Positions 1 to 5,492 of a DNA stretch of 6,792 bases are shown piece after piece. The translations under genes were made by a program, and so were the position numbers. How positions within the stretch are numbered: position 1 is the first letter of the stretch; every line of letters starts with the position of its first letter. Below the pieces are notes generated by a model that saw only the letters and a list, made by a program, of their open reading frames with translations, was not told the origin of the DNA and did not search any database. The stretch lies in the NCBI GenBank assembly GCA_002344075.1, contig DDTM01000015.1, positions 1 to 6,792 on the forward strand. Reading direction: 5' to 3'. This DNA is from Bacteroidetes bacterium UBA2364 (GTDB taxonomy: Bacteria > Bacteroidota > Rhodothermia > Rhodothermales > UBA2364).

Positions 1-730
1 AGAGGTCGTTCCCCAAAACCGCAATCGCATAAACCCAACCATTCGCCCCAGAACCCAGCGAAGACCATGTATTGTTAGTCGGACTGTATTTTACGATGCG
101 GCTGGCGGAAACGCCCCCAGCTTCGCTGAACCCCCCACCCACATAGAGGTCGCTACCCAAAACCGCAAGAGCATGAACAGAACCACCTTGCATTACAGAA
201 CCCAGCGAAGACCATGTATCGCTCGCAGGACTGTATCTTGCGATATCATTGGCGGGAATGCCCCCAATTTGAGTGAAATATCCCCCCACATAGAGGTCGT
301 TCCCCAAAACCGCAAAAGCAGAAACCGCACCATCCGCCCCAGAACCCAGCGAAGACCATGTATTGTTAGCCGGACTGTATTTTGCAATGTTTTTGGCGGG
401 AACGTCCCCAGCTCCGTTGAACCATCCCCCCACATAGAGGTCGTTCCCCAAAACCGCAATCGCATAAACCTCATAATCCATTCCAGAACCCAGCGAAGAC
501 CACGTATCGCTCGCAGGACTGTATTTCGCAATGTAGTTGGCCGGAATGCCCCCAGCTTCGCTGAACCTGCCACCCACATAGAGGTCGTTCCCCAAAACCG
601 CAATCGCATAAACCACACCATTCGTTCCGGAACCCAATGCCGACCATGTATTGTTAGCCGGGCTGTATTTCGCGATCCGATGGGCTTTTACACCCCCTAT
701 TCCAAAAAACTCGCCCCCCACATACATGTT
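1..730 (-). repeat. In-frame coding repeats of 48-49 codons with an alternating two-unit order
   Basis: Repeat boundaries on the minus strand are 730-584, 583-440, 439-296, 295-149 and 148-5, and a sixth begins at 4. Unit lengths are 144 or 147 nt, so the frame is kept. Units 1, 3 and 5 carry YSP(A/T)NNTW, while units 2 and 4 carry GGIPAN followed by YSPASDTW. The repeat order is therefore ABABA. Each unit probably forms one propeller blade or part of one. Confidence 0.9.
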
Positions 731-1114
731 GCCTTGGCCATCTTGGGCAAAAGCAAATATATCGTTAATCGCATCTTCGTTTTCAAAGCGACTATCCCAG
801 TTGGCATCGTCATCGGTTGGGCTTTGGGATACAAATGGGCGCGCACCCAAATCCTGCCCCTCCGTTTCGGGTACAAAGCGTGGTGCGCCATTGTCATCCT
901 GCACCATACGGAAGCCCTTCGGGTCAAAACTGCCAGCGGGGAGATTTGGGCGTAAACGCCCCGATTCGTCTAACACCTCGCTTAACGGGCGCGTGGCAGG
1001 GTGCACTTCTGGTACGGTTTGAGCCTGTACCGGCTGACCCAAGCACAAAGCCACCAAAAGCAGGATATATCCGGCACTAAGCTTTAGCTTTAAAATAAAT
1101 TGATGCATATTCAT
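1..1114 (-). CDS. Secreted repeat protein, beta-propeller-like (3' end off the left edge)
   Basis: Read leftward from the ATG at 1114-1112, this frame is open for 371 codons to the window edge, so the C-terminus is missing. The start is supported by AAGGAGG six bases upstream. Residues 1-31 form a Sec signal peptide with a likely cut at VQA|QT. Residues 32-128 are a non-repetitive lead. From residue 129 there are five complete repeats and the start of a sixth, with a pattern like LYVGGxFxxAGGxxAxxIAKYSPxxxTWSSLGSG followed by VYAIAVLGND. Such repeats are seen in secreted Kelch-like or galactose-oxidase-like propeller proteins of Bacteroidota relatives, which often end in a T9SS sorting domain. 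Whether this one does cannot be seen. A surface or extracellular binding role is inference. The base composition is more GC-rich than in the genes to its right. Confidence 0.9.
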   Translation of the reverse strand, partial: MNMHQFILKLKLSAGYILLLVALCLGQPVQAQTVPEVHPATRPLSEVLDESGRLRPNLPAGSFDPKGFRMVQDDNGAPRFVPETEGQDLGARPFVSQSPTDDDANWDSRFENEDAINDIFAFAQDGQGNMYVGGEFFGIGGVKAHRIAKYSPANNTWSALGSGTNGVVYAIAVLGNDLYVGGRFSEAGGIPANYIAKYSPASDTWSSLGSGMDYEVYAIAVLGNDLYVGGWFNGAGDVPAKNIAKYSPANNTWSSLGSGADGAVSAFAVLGNDLYVGGYFTQIGGIPANDIARYSPASDTWSSLGSVMQGGSVHALAVLGSDLYVGGGFSEAGGVSASRIVKYSPTNNTWSSLGSGANGWVYAIAVLGNDL

Positions 1115-1120
1115 AGTGAT

Positions 1121-1127
1121 CCTCCTT
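1121..1127 (-). promoter_or_regulatory. Shine-Dalgarno site of the leftward repeat protein
   Basis: AAGGAGG on the minus strand lies six bases upstream of the ATG at 1114. It favours this ATG over the in-frame ATG at 1108. It is notable because the other genes in the window have no clear site of this kind. Confidence 0.85.
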
Positions 1128-1147
1128 ATTTATCATATTTCATTCCA

Positions 1148-1176
1148 ACTATACAAAAAAAAACGTCATCCAGCAA
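1148..1176 (-). promoter_or_regulatory. Probable sigma-70-like promoter of the leftward repeat protein
   Basis: On the minus strand a -35-like TTGCTG (1176-1171) is followed after 17 bases by a -10-like TATAGT (1153-1148). Transcription would start near 1141 and give a short leader carrying the AAGGAGG site. The spacer contains a run of nine T (minus strand). The -10 box is a good match and the -35 box is only partial. Confidence 0.5.
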
Positions 1177-1198
1177 TGCAATAATTAGGTACCTTGTG

Positions 1199-1228
1199 GT
1201 GATTTTCATGGACTGTAACCAAAATCAC
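1199..1228. promoter_or_regulatory. Perfect 8-bp inverted repeat, possible operator
   Basis: GTGATTTT (1199-1206) and AAAATCAC (1221-1228) are perfect inverted copies separated by 14 bases. The element lies about 23 bases upstream of the proposed -35 box of the leftward gene, a usual place for an activator site. The GTGA...TCAC ends resemble CRP/FNR-type half-sites, but the spacing is not the standard one for that family. No regulator is encoded in the window. Confidence 0.3.
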
Positions 1229-1622
1229 GCTTTATCCATCATGAGCGTTTATCCCACACCACCTCGTCACAACTCCAATACCACCCATGAAGATCAAATG
1301 GCATATGAAAGACACACGTCACCTACACTTCAGTAAATCCTGAAATAAACCCGTTAGAAATTTCAGTTCAAGTGCTTTAAAATGCTTTTCAGGCGACGGT
1401 TAAAAAATGAGCCTCGCTTTTTTTGTCATGTACTTAAATGCCAAGTTTTATCTCCTACCCCACTCATGCTTAAAACTGTCTTGTCTATAGTAGAATAGAG
1501 TGTATTTCAAACAAGCCAATACACATACGATACGCTTAGATTAGGTGACATTTATGCCCTCCATTGAAAAAGTTGAGACATGTACCAGATGATTCTTACG
1601 GCAGCAGAAATACATTAAAAAG

Positions 1623-1701
1623 CCCGTAGGGGCGCTATCATAACAGAAAACCAAGCAAAACCACCCTATACAAACAAGTCCTGTAGAGGCAACATCATAC
1701 G
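1623..1701 (+). repeat. Two diverged copies of a GTAGGGGC-type intergenic element
   Basis: The segment at 1623-1644, beginning CCCGTAGGGGCGCTATCATA, and the segment at 1680-1701, beginning CCTGTAGAGGCAACATCATA, agree at about 15 of 22 positions. Similar GTAGGGGC sequences occur in short dispersed intergenic repeats in several bacterial lineages. Here they would be decayed copies beside a hairpin. Only a genome-wide search could show that they are dispersed. Confidence 0.3.
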
Positions 1702-1747
1702 TGAACCCCTCTCGTCGGCATAAAAAAAGGTGAAAGAGGTGTTCACG
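1700..1747. repeat. Imperfect 13-bp inverted repeat (hairpin, 22-base loop)
   Basis: The arm at 1700-1712 (CGTGAACCCCTCT) pairs with the arm at 1735-1747 (AGAGGTGTTCACG) at 12 of 13 positions. The one mismatch is C1707 opposite T1740. No T run follows on either strand, so it is not an intrinsic terminator. An alternative 5-bp pairing exists between AGAGG at 1685-1689 and CCTCT at 1708-1712. It could be the end of a small mobile or REP-like element or part of a structured RNA. Confidence 0.5.
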
Positions 1748-1826
1748 AGGTACTTTCGGAAGTTTTGAAATGCACCCAGTGAAATAGGTCTGCATAATCA
1801 CTTATAGAAAAACATTTCTCACTCCC

Positions 1827-1855
1827 TTGACAAAATCGTCATAAATTATTATACT
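1827..1855 (+). promoter_or_regulatory. Strong sigma-70-type promoter of the A1-B1-A2-B2 cluster
   Basis: TTGACA (1827-1832) matches the -35 consensus perfectly. It is followed after exactly 17 bases by TATACT (1850-1855), a 5 of 6 match to the -10 box. Transcription would start near 1862, about 38 bases before the first possible A1 start. No other good promoter was seen before A2, so this one may drive all four genes. Confidence 0.7.
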
Positions 1856-1899
1856 CATATAAGCAACCTATTCCTCTATACTTTTAGCATTAATATCGT

Positions 1900-3225
1900 A
1901 TGGACAAGCCACAAGCCACAAGCCACGTTGTAAATAGTTTAATAACAACAGGTTCCCTCCCACTATCTTTTGCAAGTACTTTTTTAACGCCAATCATGCT
2001 GTTTTCGCTTCTTTTTTTGGCAGGATGCGATTTATTCACTTTCAAAAAGCAAAACCCAAAACAAGAAACAGACTTGACCTTTGCCCCTTATCAAAAGGTA
2101 GCGCTAAACAAAACGGACAATTTTAATGCGTATGAAGCTGCCCTCAATGGCGAATATACCTGCTTTATTAGTCAATTAGCTCCAGAAGGTTCAGCAGTGA
2201 AATACTATTATGAGCAGATTCAATTGCTTTTCGCCCCCCGCTTGTTGGCTGAGGTATCCGATATAAAGAACATCCAAGGAATGCGGTATTTTCTGAATGA
2301 CGAAACCCATAGCACGACCACCCGATATGCAAGATGTCTGTTCCCAACTTCAGAGAAACTGTCTATGCTCTTGTTAAAACACTTGCAGTTTGATCCTTCG
2401 AAGCCCTTGCCAGATGACCTATGGATTGACGAGGCGGCCTCGTCTGGCCCACTTTCTAAAACCTCTGTCCTTTTGAAAATGGTTTGTGGTAGAACCATTA
2501 AAAGCAGCGAAGGATATGCAAATATCACCATCGAAATTAATTATGATGACTGTATTGAACTCCATCTTGAATTTCTTCTGCCCCCAGATTTGCCTACACA
2601 TCCCGTTTGGGATCTCGGCGACCATGACGGCGGTGGCGGTGGTGGGGTAGGTGGCGATTTGGTGGATTCAGATAACAATTTGCCACCTATGTGCCCAAGC
2701 AAGGATAAAAAAGTTACAAAGTATTATTGCGATAAAACCAGGGTTTTTGATCTAAACCCCAGTCAATACAACGAAGTTAAAGAAATCATTGATCGGATAA
2801 GAGGTCGGGGTATAACATGCGCTAAATTAGCAGCCATAGGCGATGAGCTTCTGGCCCAAAAGGCAATTGTCGTTTCAAAGATTGACCCAGAAGACAGTAT
2901 CGGCGAAGAGCCATTTGCCAAATCCTTCGGAGAGAAACAACCTGCCAGTTTTTTTGCCAGTGGCGCCGTGGGAGTACACGGCGCATGGATCGCCATAGAT
3001 CCAAAGAACTGGGATGTAACTAAAGTTCAATATCTCGGAGGTAGAAGGATTACATTAGAGTGGATACTTGTTCACGAGTTGGATCATATACTACTAGGTA
3101 CTAATGTGGAGCATATCTCATATACATATGCTTTCAATGAACCGCCAAATACCACTTTATACACACAAAACACATCCAAGTGTTCTTCTGATGCAAAAAT
3201 GTCTCACCCCAAAACCATACTTTGA
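1900..3225 (+). CDS. A1: lipoprotein with C-terminal zincin-like (HELDH) domain
   Basis: 441 residues, family not recognised. An in-frame stop at 1891-1893 makes ATG 1900 the earliest start; ATG 1996 (Met33) is an equally good choice because it sits directly before the hydrophobic lipoprotein signal. The lipobox is LAGC with lipidated Cys43. Residues 44-235 form an unrecognised domain with Cys88, 146, 196 and 218. A glycine-rich linker follows (about 240-253). The C-terminal domain (262-430) has Cys265, 277, 307 and 428, a strand AWIAIDP, and then a helix with H392-E-L-D-H396. HExxH is the zinc-binding and catalytic motif of zincin peptidases, and His405 is a possible third ligand. The domain is about 57% identical to A2 over 70 aligned residues from the first CxP. 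It is probably an envelope- or surface-anchored peptidase; the substrate is unknown. Its stop codon overlaps the start of B1. Confidence 0.85.
   Translation: MDKPQATSHVVNSLITTGSLPLSFASTFLTPIMLFSLLFLAGCDLFTFKKQNPKQETDLTFAPYQKVALNKTDNFNAYEAALNGEYTCFISQLAPEGSAVKYYYEQIQLLFAPRLLAEVSDIKNIQGMRYFLNDETHSTTTRYARCLFPTSEKLSMLLLKHLQFDPSKPLPDDLWIDEAASSGPLSKTSVLLKMVCGRTIKSSEGYANITIEINYDDCIELHLEFLLPPDLPTHPVWDLGDHDGGGGGGVGGDLVDSDNNLPPMCPSKDKKVTKYYCDKTRVFDLNPSQYNEVKEIIDRIRGRGITCAKLAAIGDELLAQKAIVVSKIDPEDSIGEEPFAKSFGEKQPASFFASGAVGVHGAWIAIDPKNWDVTKVQYLGGRRITLEWILVHELDHILLGTNVEHISYTYAFNEPPNTTLYTQNTSKCSSDAKMSHPKTIL
1904..1924 (+). repeat. Three tandem copies of ACAAGCC at the A1 start
   Basis: Three perfect head-to-tail copies of a 7-base unit lie directly behind ATG 1900. 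Gain or loss of one copy would shift the frame between ATG 1900 and the lipoprotein signal. If translation really starts at 1996, the repeat lies in the leader instead. Confidence 0.85.
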
Positions 3226-3884
3226 TGCCCAAATTATTGATATGCTTGCTCATTGGGGTGTGTTTGATGCCCATAAATGTACATGCACAATGTGAACACA
3301 TCACCCAACCCACCAAACAGGAAATAAACGAAGGATATGCCCAGATGTCTGCGACATTTATCCGAATTGTACTATCGGTTTTTTTAGAAGACGAATCACC
3401 ATATGCATACAGGTCAGTGGGCCCTCAGTTTGTTGACCACAAACGCTTAACAAAACCGGGCGATTTTTATGGAGATAAGCTCGGTCATGACACACCACCA
3501 TGTTGGGAAGGAACATTACCAGCAAGGAAAAAGATCGCCAGGTTGATCCATAAAGAGGCTGCAAAATTAGGCGCTTTTTACATTGATTCTCGAAACGAAA
3601 AACAAACACTTGGAAAAATAATGATTCATAAACCAGATGGCGAAAGTAAATTTTGGGTACCCATAAACTATGCCTATTTTATCTTATCTATACCCAGAAA
3701 AGGAGGGCCATACTACCTCGATAGATACCTTGATAAAAAGGATGTTTATCCAAATGCCTGGACGGTGCGTGTGACCAGGGTTACTGAACAGAGCATTGAT
3801 TATTATGATGTTACATTGCAAGAGATTAAGCCGAAAACATGGGTACTTATTCATGCAACAGGACTTTTCAGTATTATTGAATAA
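3225..3884 (+). CDS. B1: small secreted protein, partner of A1, unknown family
   Basis: 219 residues from ATG 3225. This ATG shares its A with the A1 stop (TGATG), which suggests coupled translation; the TTG just before it is a less likely start. Residues 1-21 are a Sec signal peptide with a likely cut at VHA|QC. This is not a lipobox, because Gln precedes Cys23. The mature protein has Cys23 and Cys93 (in TPPCWEG), both conserved in B2 and possibly disulfide-bonded. Other blocks shared with B2 are DHKRLTKPG, YIDSRNE, IPRKGGPY and YYDV. I recognise no enzymatic motif. Position and co-duplication with A1 suggest an inhibitor, chaperone or activator of A, or its substrate; this is inference. Confidence 0.85.
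   Translation: MPKLLICLLIGVCLMPINVHAQCEHITQPTKQEINEGYAQMSATFIRIVLSVFLEDESPYAYRSVGPQFVDHKRLTKPGDFYGDKLGHDTPPCWEGTLPARKKIARLIHKEAAKLGAFYIDSRNEKQTLGKIMIHKPDGESKFWVPINYAYFILSIPRKGGPYYLDRYLDKKDVYPNAWTVRVTRVTEQSIDYYDVTLQEIKPKTWVLIHATGLFSIIE
3277..3349 (+). repeat. 73-nt tract nearly identical to 4724-4796 (B1 copy)
   Basis: This tract encodes the end of the signal peptide and the mature N-terminus of B1. It matches the equivalent B2 tract at 72 of 73 bases, the only difference being C3311 against T4758. The genes diverge sharply on both sides, including at synonymous positions. Confidence 0.9.
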
Positions 3885-3916
3885 ATAAAAATCTCCTTCT
3901 AAAACAAGAATAATTT

Positions 3917-4645
3917 ATGTTTTTTTTACTTAATTACCTACTAAGTGCCTTATTCATTGTGCCCCCCTCAACCACCTTCGAAGCCGAAGGAAGCAATGTT
4001 CATGTTTATTTGTCTTCATTGGCTGCCCCCTTATCACATATCTTACGAGAAGATAGCACGGATTTAGGGAACCCTAAACGAATCAAGAATAAAGCAAGTG
4101 ATTATGAATACCGCCCGCCTCCATGTCCAAATAATGATCAATTTATCCGAAAATATTATTGTGATAAATCACGTGTTTCTCACTTAAATACTGAACAATA
4201 TGCTAAACTTGAACAGATCATCGAAACAATAAGAACAAGAGGCAATCCCTGTAATAAGTTAGCAGCTATTGGAAGTCTTTTACTTTCTGAAAAAGGTATT
4301 GTCGTTGCCAAGATTGATCCCAGAGATAGGGTTAATCGTAAAGTATTGGCTTTCGTTAAGATGCCTTTATTGGTTCAAATTTTTTTTCTTAACGAGGGCA
4401 GATCAATGTATCTTGATAATACCTTTATTACATTAGACCCATTGATACTGGATGACACACAAACAGGACATTATGAAGACAAAATTGCTCTAGAATGGGT
4501 GTTTATACATCTATTAGATCATATCTTATTACAAAGCGAAAAACATATACCTCTTGGTTTTTTGTATGGAGTGGATTCTTTTGATGAACACCTTGCATTA
4601 TCCACCGAAAATATAAATACATGTATTTCAAACCCAATCAAGTAA
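3917..4645 (+). CDS. A2: paralogue of the A1 zincin-like domain with a degenerate motif (HLLDH)
   Basis: 242 residues. ATG 3917 is the earliest start, because an in-frame TAA lies at 3911-3913. It follows B1 by 32 bases. The N-terminus is a hydrophobic export signal without basic residues (about residues 1-18), and the cut site is unclear. There is no lipobox, no N-terminal domain and no glycine linker as in A1. From residue 68 it aligns with the A1 C-terminal domain and keeps all four cysteines (70, 82, 112, 236) at matching places, the LAAIG and IVVxKIDP blocks and a strand ending in LDP. The metal motif reads H198-L-L-D-H202: both histidines remain, but the catalytic Glu is Leu (codon CTA, three changes from the GAG in A1). 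It is probably a non-catalytic paralogue, perhaps a decoy, regulator or binding protein. It is more AT-rich than A1. Confidence 0.82.
   Translation: MFFLLNYLLSALFIVPPSTTFEAEGSNVHVYLSSLAAPLSHILREDSTDLGNPKRIKNKASDYEYRPPPCPNNDQFIRKYYCDKSRVSHLNTEQYAKLEQIIETIRTRGNPCNKLAAIGSLLLSEKGIVVAKIDPRDRVNRKVLAFVKMPLLVQIFFLNEGRSMYLDNTFITLDPLILDDTQTGHYEDKIALEWVFIHLLDHILLQSEKHIPLGFLYGVDSFDEHLALSTENINTCISNPIK
3920..3927 (+). repeat. T8 run directly after the A2 start codon
   Basis: Eight T follow ATG 3917 and encode Phe-Phe and part of Leu. A one-base slip here would abolish A2 translation. A second T8 run lies at 4380-4387 inside the same gene. Confidence 0.8.
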
Positions 4646-4668
4646 ATAATAAACCTCTGAAACATACC

Positions 4669-5394
4669 ATGATGCCCAAGCACTTTATATTATTTTTAAT
4701 CGTAGGCTGCACATTCCATTTGCATGTACATGCACAATGTGAACACATCACCCAACCTACCAAACAGGAAATAAACGAAGGATATGCCCAGATGTCCCCT
4801 AACTTTATTAGAACTGTTCTGACTTTATTCCTAAAGGATAGACCTCCCGTACCTGGTAGATTTACTTCAGATCAGGTATTTCCCCGTTTTATTGATCATA
4901 AACGTTTAACCAAACCGGGCGGTAATTTTTACGGATATAAACTCTTTCATGACACGCCTTCATGTTTGGAAGGGACATTACCAGCAAAGAAAAAAACGGC
5001 TAAGCTAATTCTTCGGGAGGCCAAGAGATTAGGCGCTGTTTACATTGATTCTCGGAACGAAGAGCAAACACTTGAAAGAATTACGGTTGTTAGACCAAAT
5101 TATAGCGACAGAATTTTGATTACAAAACCAGATAATATTAATGACTTCTTTGAACCTATTCAATTTGCTTATTTAATTTTAGGAATACCCAGAAAAGGGG
5201 GGCCATATAGTACAGATCACTATTTAGATAGACGAGACATCTACCCGAGTTCATGGACCATGCGTGTGACCGAGGTTTCAGAGCAAAGCATCGCTTATTA
5301 TGATGTCATGTTACATAAGATTGAGCGAAACAAATGGGCGATTCTTGATGTAAAAAAAATAGCAAGCTATCATTTTGATTTTCCATTAAAGTAG
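4669..5394 (+). CDS. B2: small secreted protein, paralogue of B1
   Basis: 241 residues from ATG 4669, or one fewer from the adjacent ATG 4672. Either matches the MPK start of B1. An upstream in-frame ATG at 4621 would overlap A2 and put a polar stretch before the signal peptide, so it is unlikely. The Sec signal peptide ends at VHA|QC as in B1. B2 is alignable with B1 from end to end, with a block over 20 residues long that is identical from AQCEH onward. It keeps the Cys pair (second one in TPSCLEG) and the blocks DHKRLTKPG, YIDSRNE, IPRKGGPY and YYDV. It differs by a few extra residues near 60 and about ten extra near 150. A 23-base gap separates it from A2, so it lacks the stop/start overlap of A1-B1. 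The function is unknown; it is a likely partner of A2. Confidence 0.85.
   Translation: MMPKHFILFLIVGCTFHLHVHAQCEHITQPTKQEINEGYAQMSPNFIRTVLTLFLKDRPPVPGRFTSDQVFPRFIDHKRLTKPGGNFYGYKLFHDTPSCLEGTLPAKKKTAKLILREAKRLGAVYIDSRNEEQTLERITVVRPNYSDRILITKPDNINDFFEPIQFAYLILGIPRKGGPYSTDHYLDRRDIYPSSWTMRVTEVSEQSIAYYDVMLHKIERNKWAILDVKKIASYHFDFPLK
4724..4796 (+). repeat. 73-nt tract nearly identical to 3277-3349 (B2 copy)
   Basis: This is the second copy of the near-identical tract in the B genes, lying 1447 bases downstream of the first and in the same position within the gene. It matches at 72 of 73 bases. Confidence 0.9.
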
Positions 5395-5430
5395 CCTCTT
5401 AAGTACAAGTATGCAACCCAAGCCATAGCT

Positions 5431-5472
5431 AAAAAAGGAAAAGAGTAGAAATCACTTAAATTAAACCTCTTT
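5431..5472 (-). terminator. Weak candidate terminator of the leftward T9SS gene
   Basis: On the minus strand AAAGAG (5472-5467) can pair with CTCTTT (5445-5440). Two C and six T (5436-5431) follow. The stem is short and AT-rich with a loop of 21 bases, so support is weak. The 98-base gap between the convergent genes shows no better candidate for either direction. Confidence 0.22.
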
Positions 5473-5492
5473 CTTGCTGCAATACTTTTAGG

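Larger units (their letters stand above)
1115..1899. other. Long intergenic region between divergent genes
   Basis: This 785-base stretch holds no convincing gene. It contains the leftward promoter and ribosome site near 1121-1176, the inverted repeat at 1199-1228, small overlapping inverted repeats at 1329-1366 (TTCAG/CTGAA and CTGAAAT/ATTTCAG), repeat-like fragments at 1623-1701, a strong hairpin at 1700-1747 and the rightward promoter at 1827-1855. No tRNA, rRNA or clear riboswitch is apparent. From about 1370 to 1620 I see nothing that I can support as a feature. Confidence 0.7.

Noticed and set aside
1..730. Regular direct repeats as a CRISPR array
   Set aside because: The 144-147-nt period, variable in-frame units and clear protein repeat show coding repeats; there are no short constant repeats with unique spacers.
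173..955. Long plus-strand open frame over the repeat gene
   Set aside because: It is antisense to the minus-strand repeat protein, which has a ribosome site, signal peptide and regular LYVGG repeats. The plus-strand repeats only mirror these.
1100..1336. Plus-strand frame of 78 codons in the intergenic region
   Set aside because: It begins within the leftward gene and crosses that gene's promoter. It has no ribosome site and no recognisable protein character.
1395..1430. Intrinsic terminator near the T7 run around 1420
   Set aside because: No adequate GC stem precedes the T run; the only pairing is a few bases with almost no loop.
1541..1801. Minus-strand frame of 86 codons, cysteine-rich
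   Set aside because: There is no ribosome site. It spans the repeat-like fragments and the hairpin, and its sequence reads like translated intergenic repeat DNA. A small protein cannot be fully excluded.
3073..3087. A1 as a peptide deformylase
   Set aside because: VHELDHILLG resembles the HExDHLxG motif of deformylases, but the other two deformylase motifs (GxGLAAxQ and EGCLS types) are absent and the protein is an exported lipoprotein. Only a general zincin-like call is supported.
3222..3224. TTG as the start of B1
   Set aside because: The next codon is ATG in the TGATG overlap, and ATG is much the more likely start.
4621..4668. Extended start of B2 at ATG 4621
   Set aside because: It would add 16 polar residues before the signal peptide and overlap the end of A2; the paralogue B1 begins at MPK, matching ATG 4669/4672.
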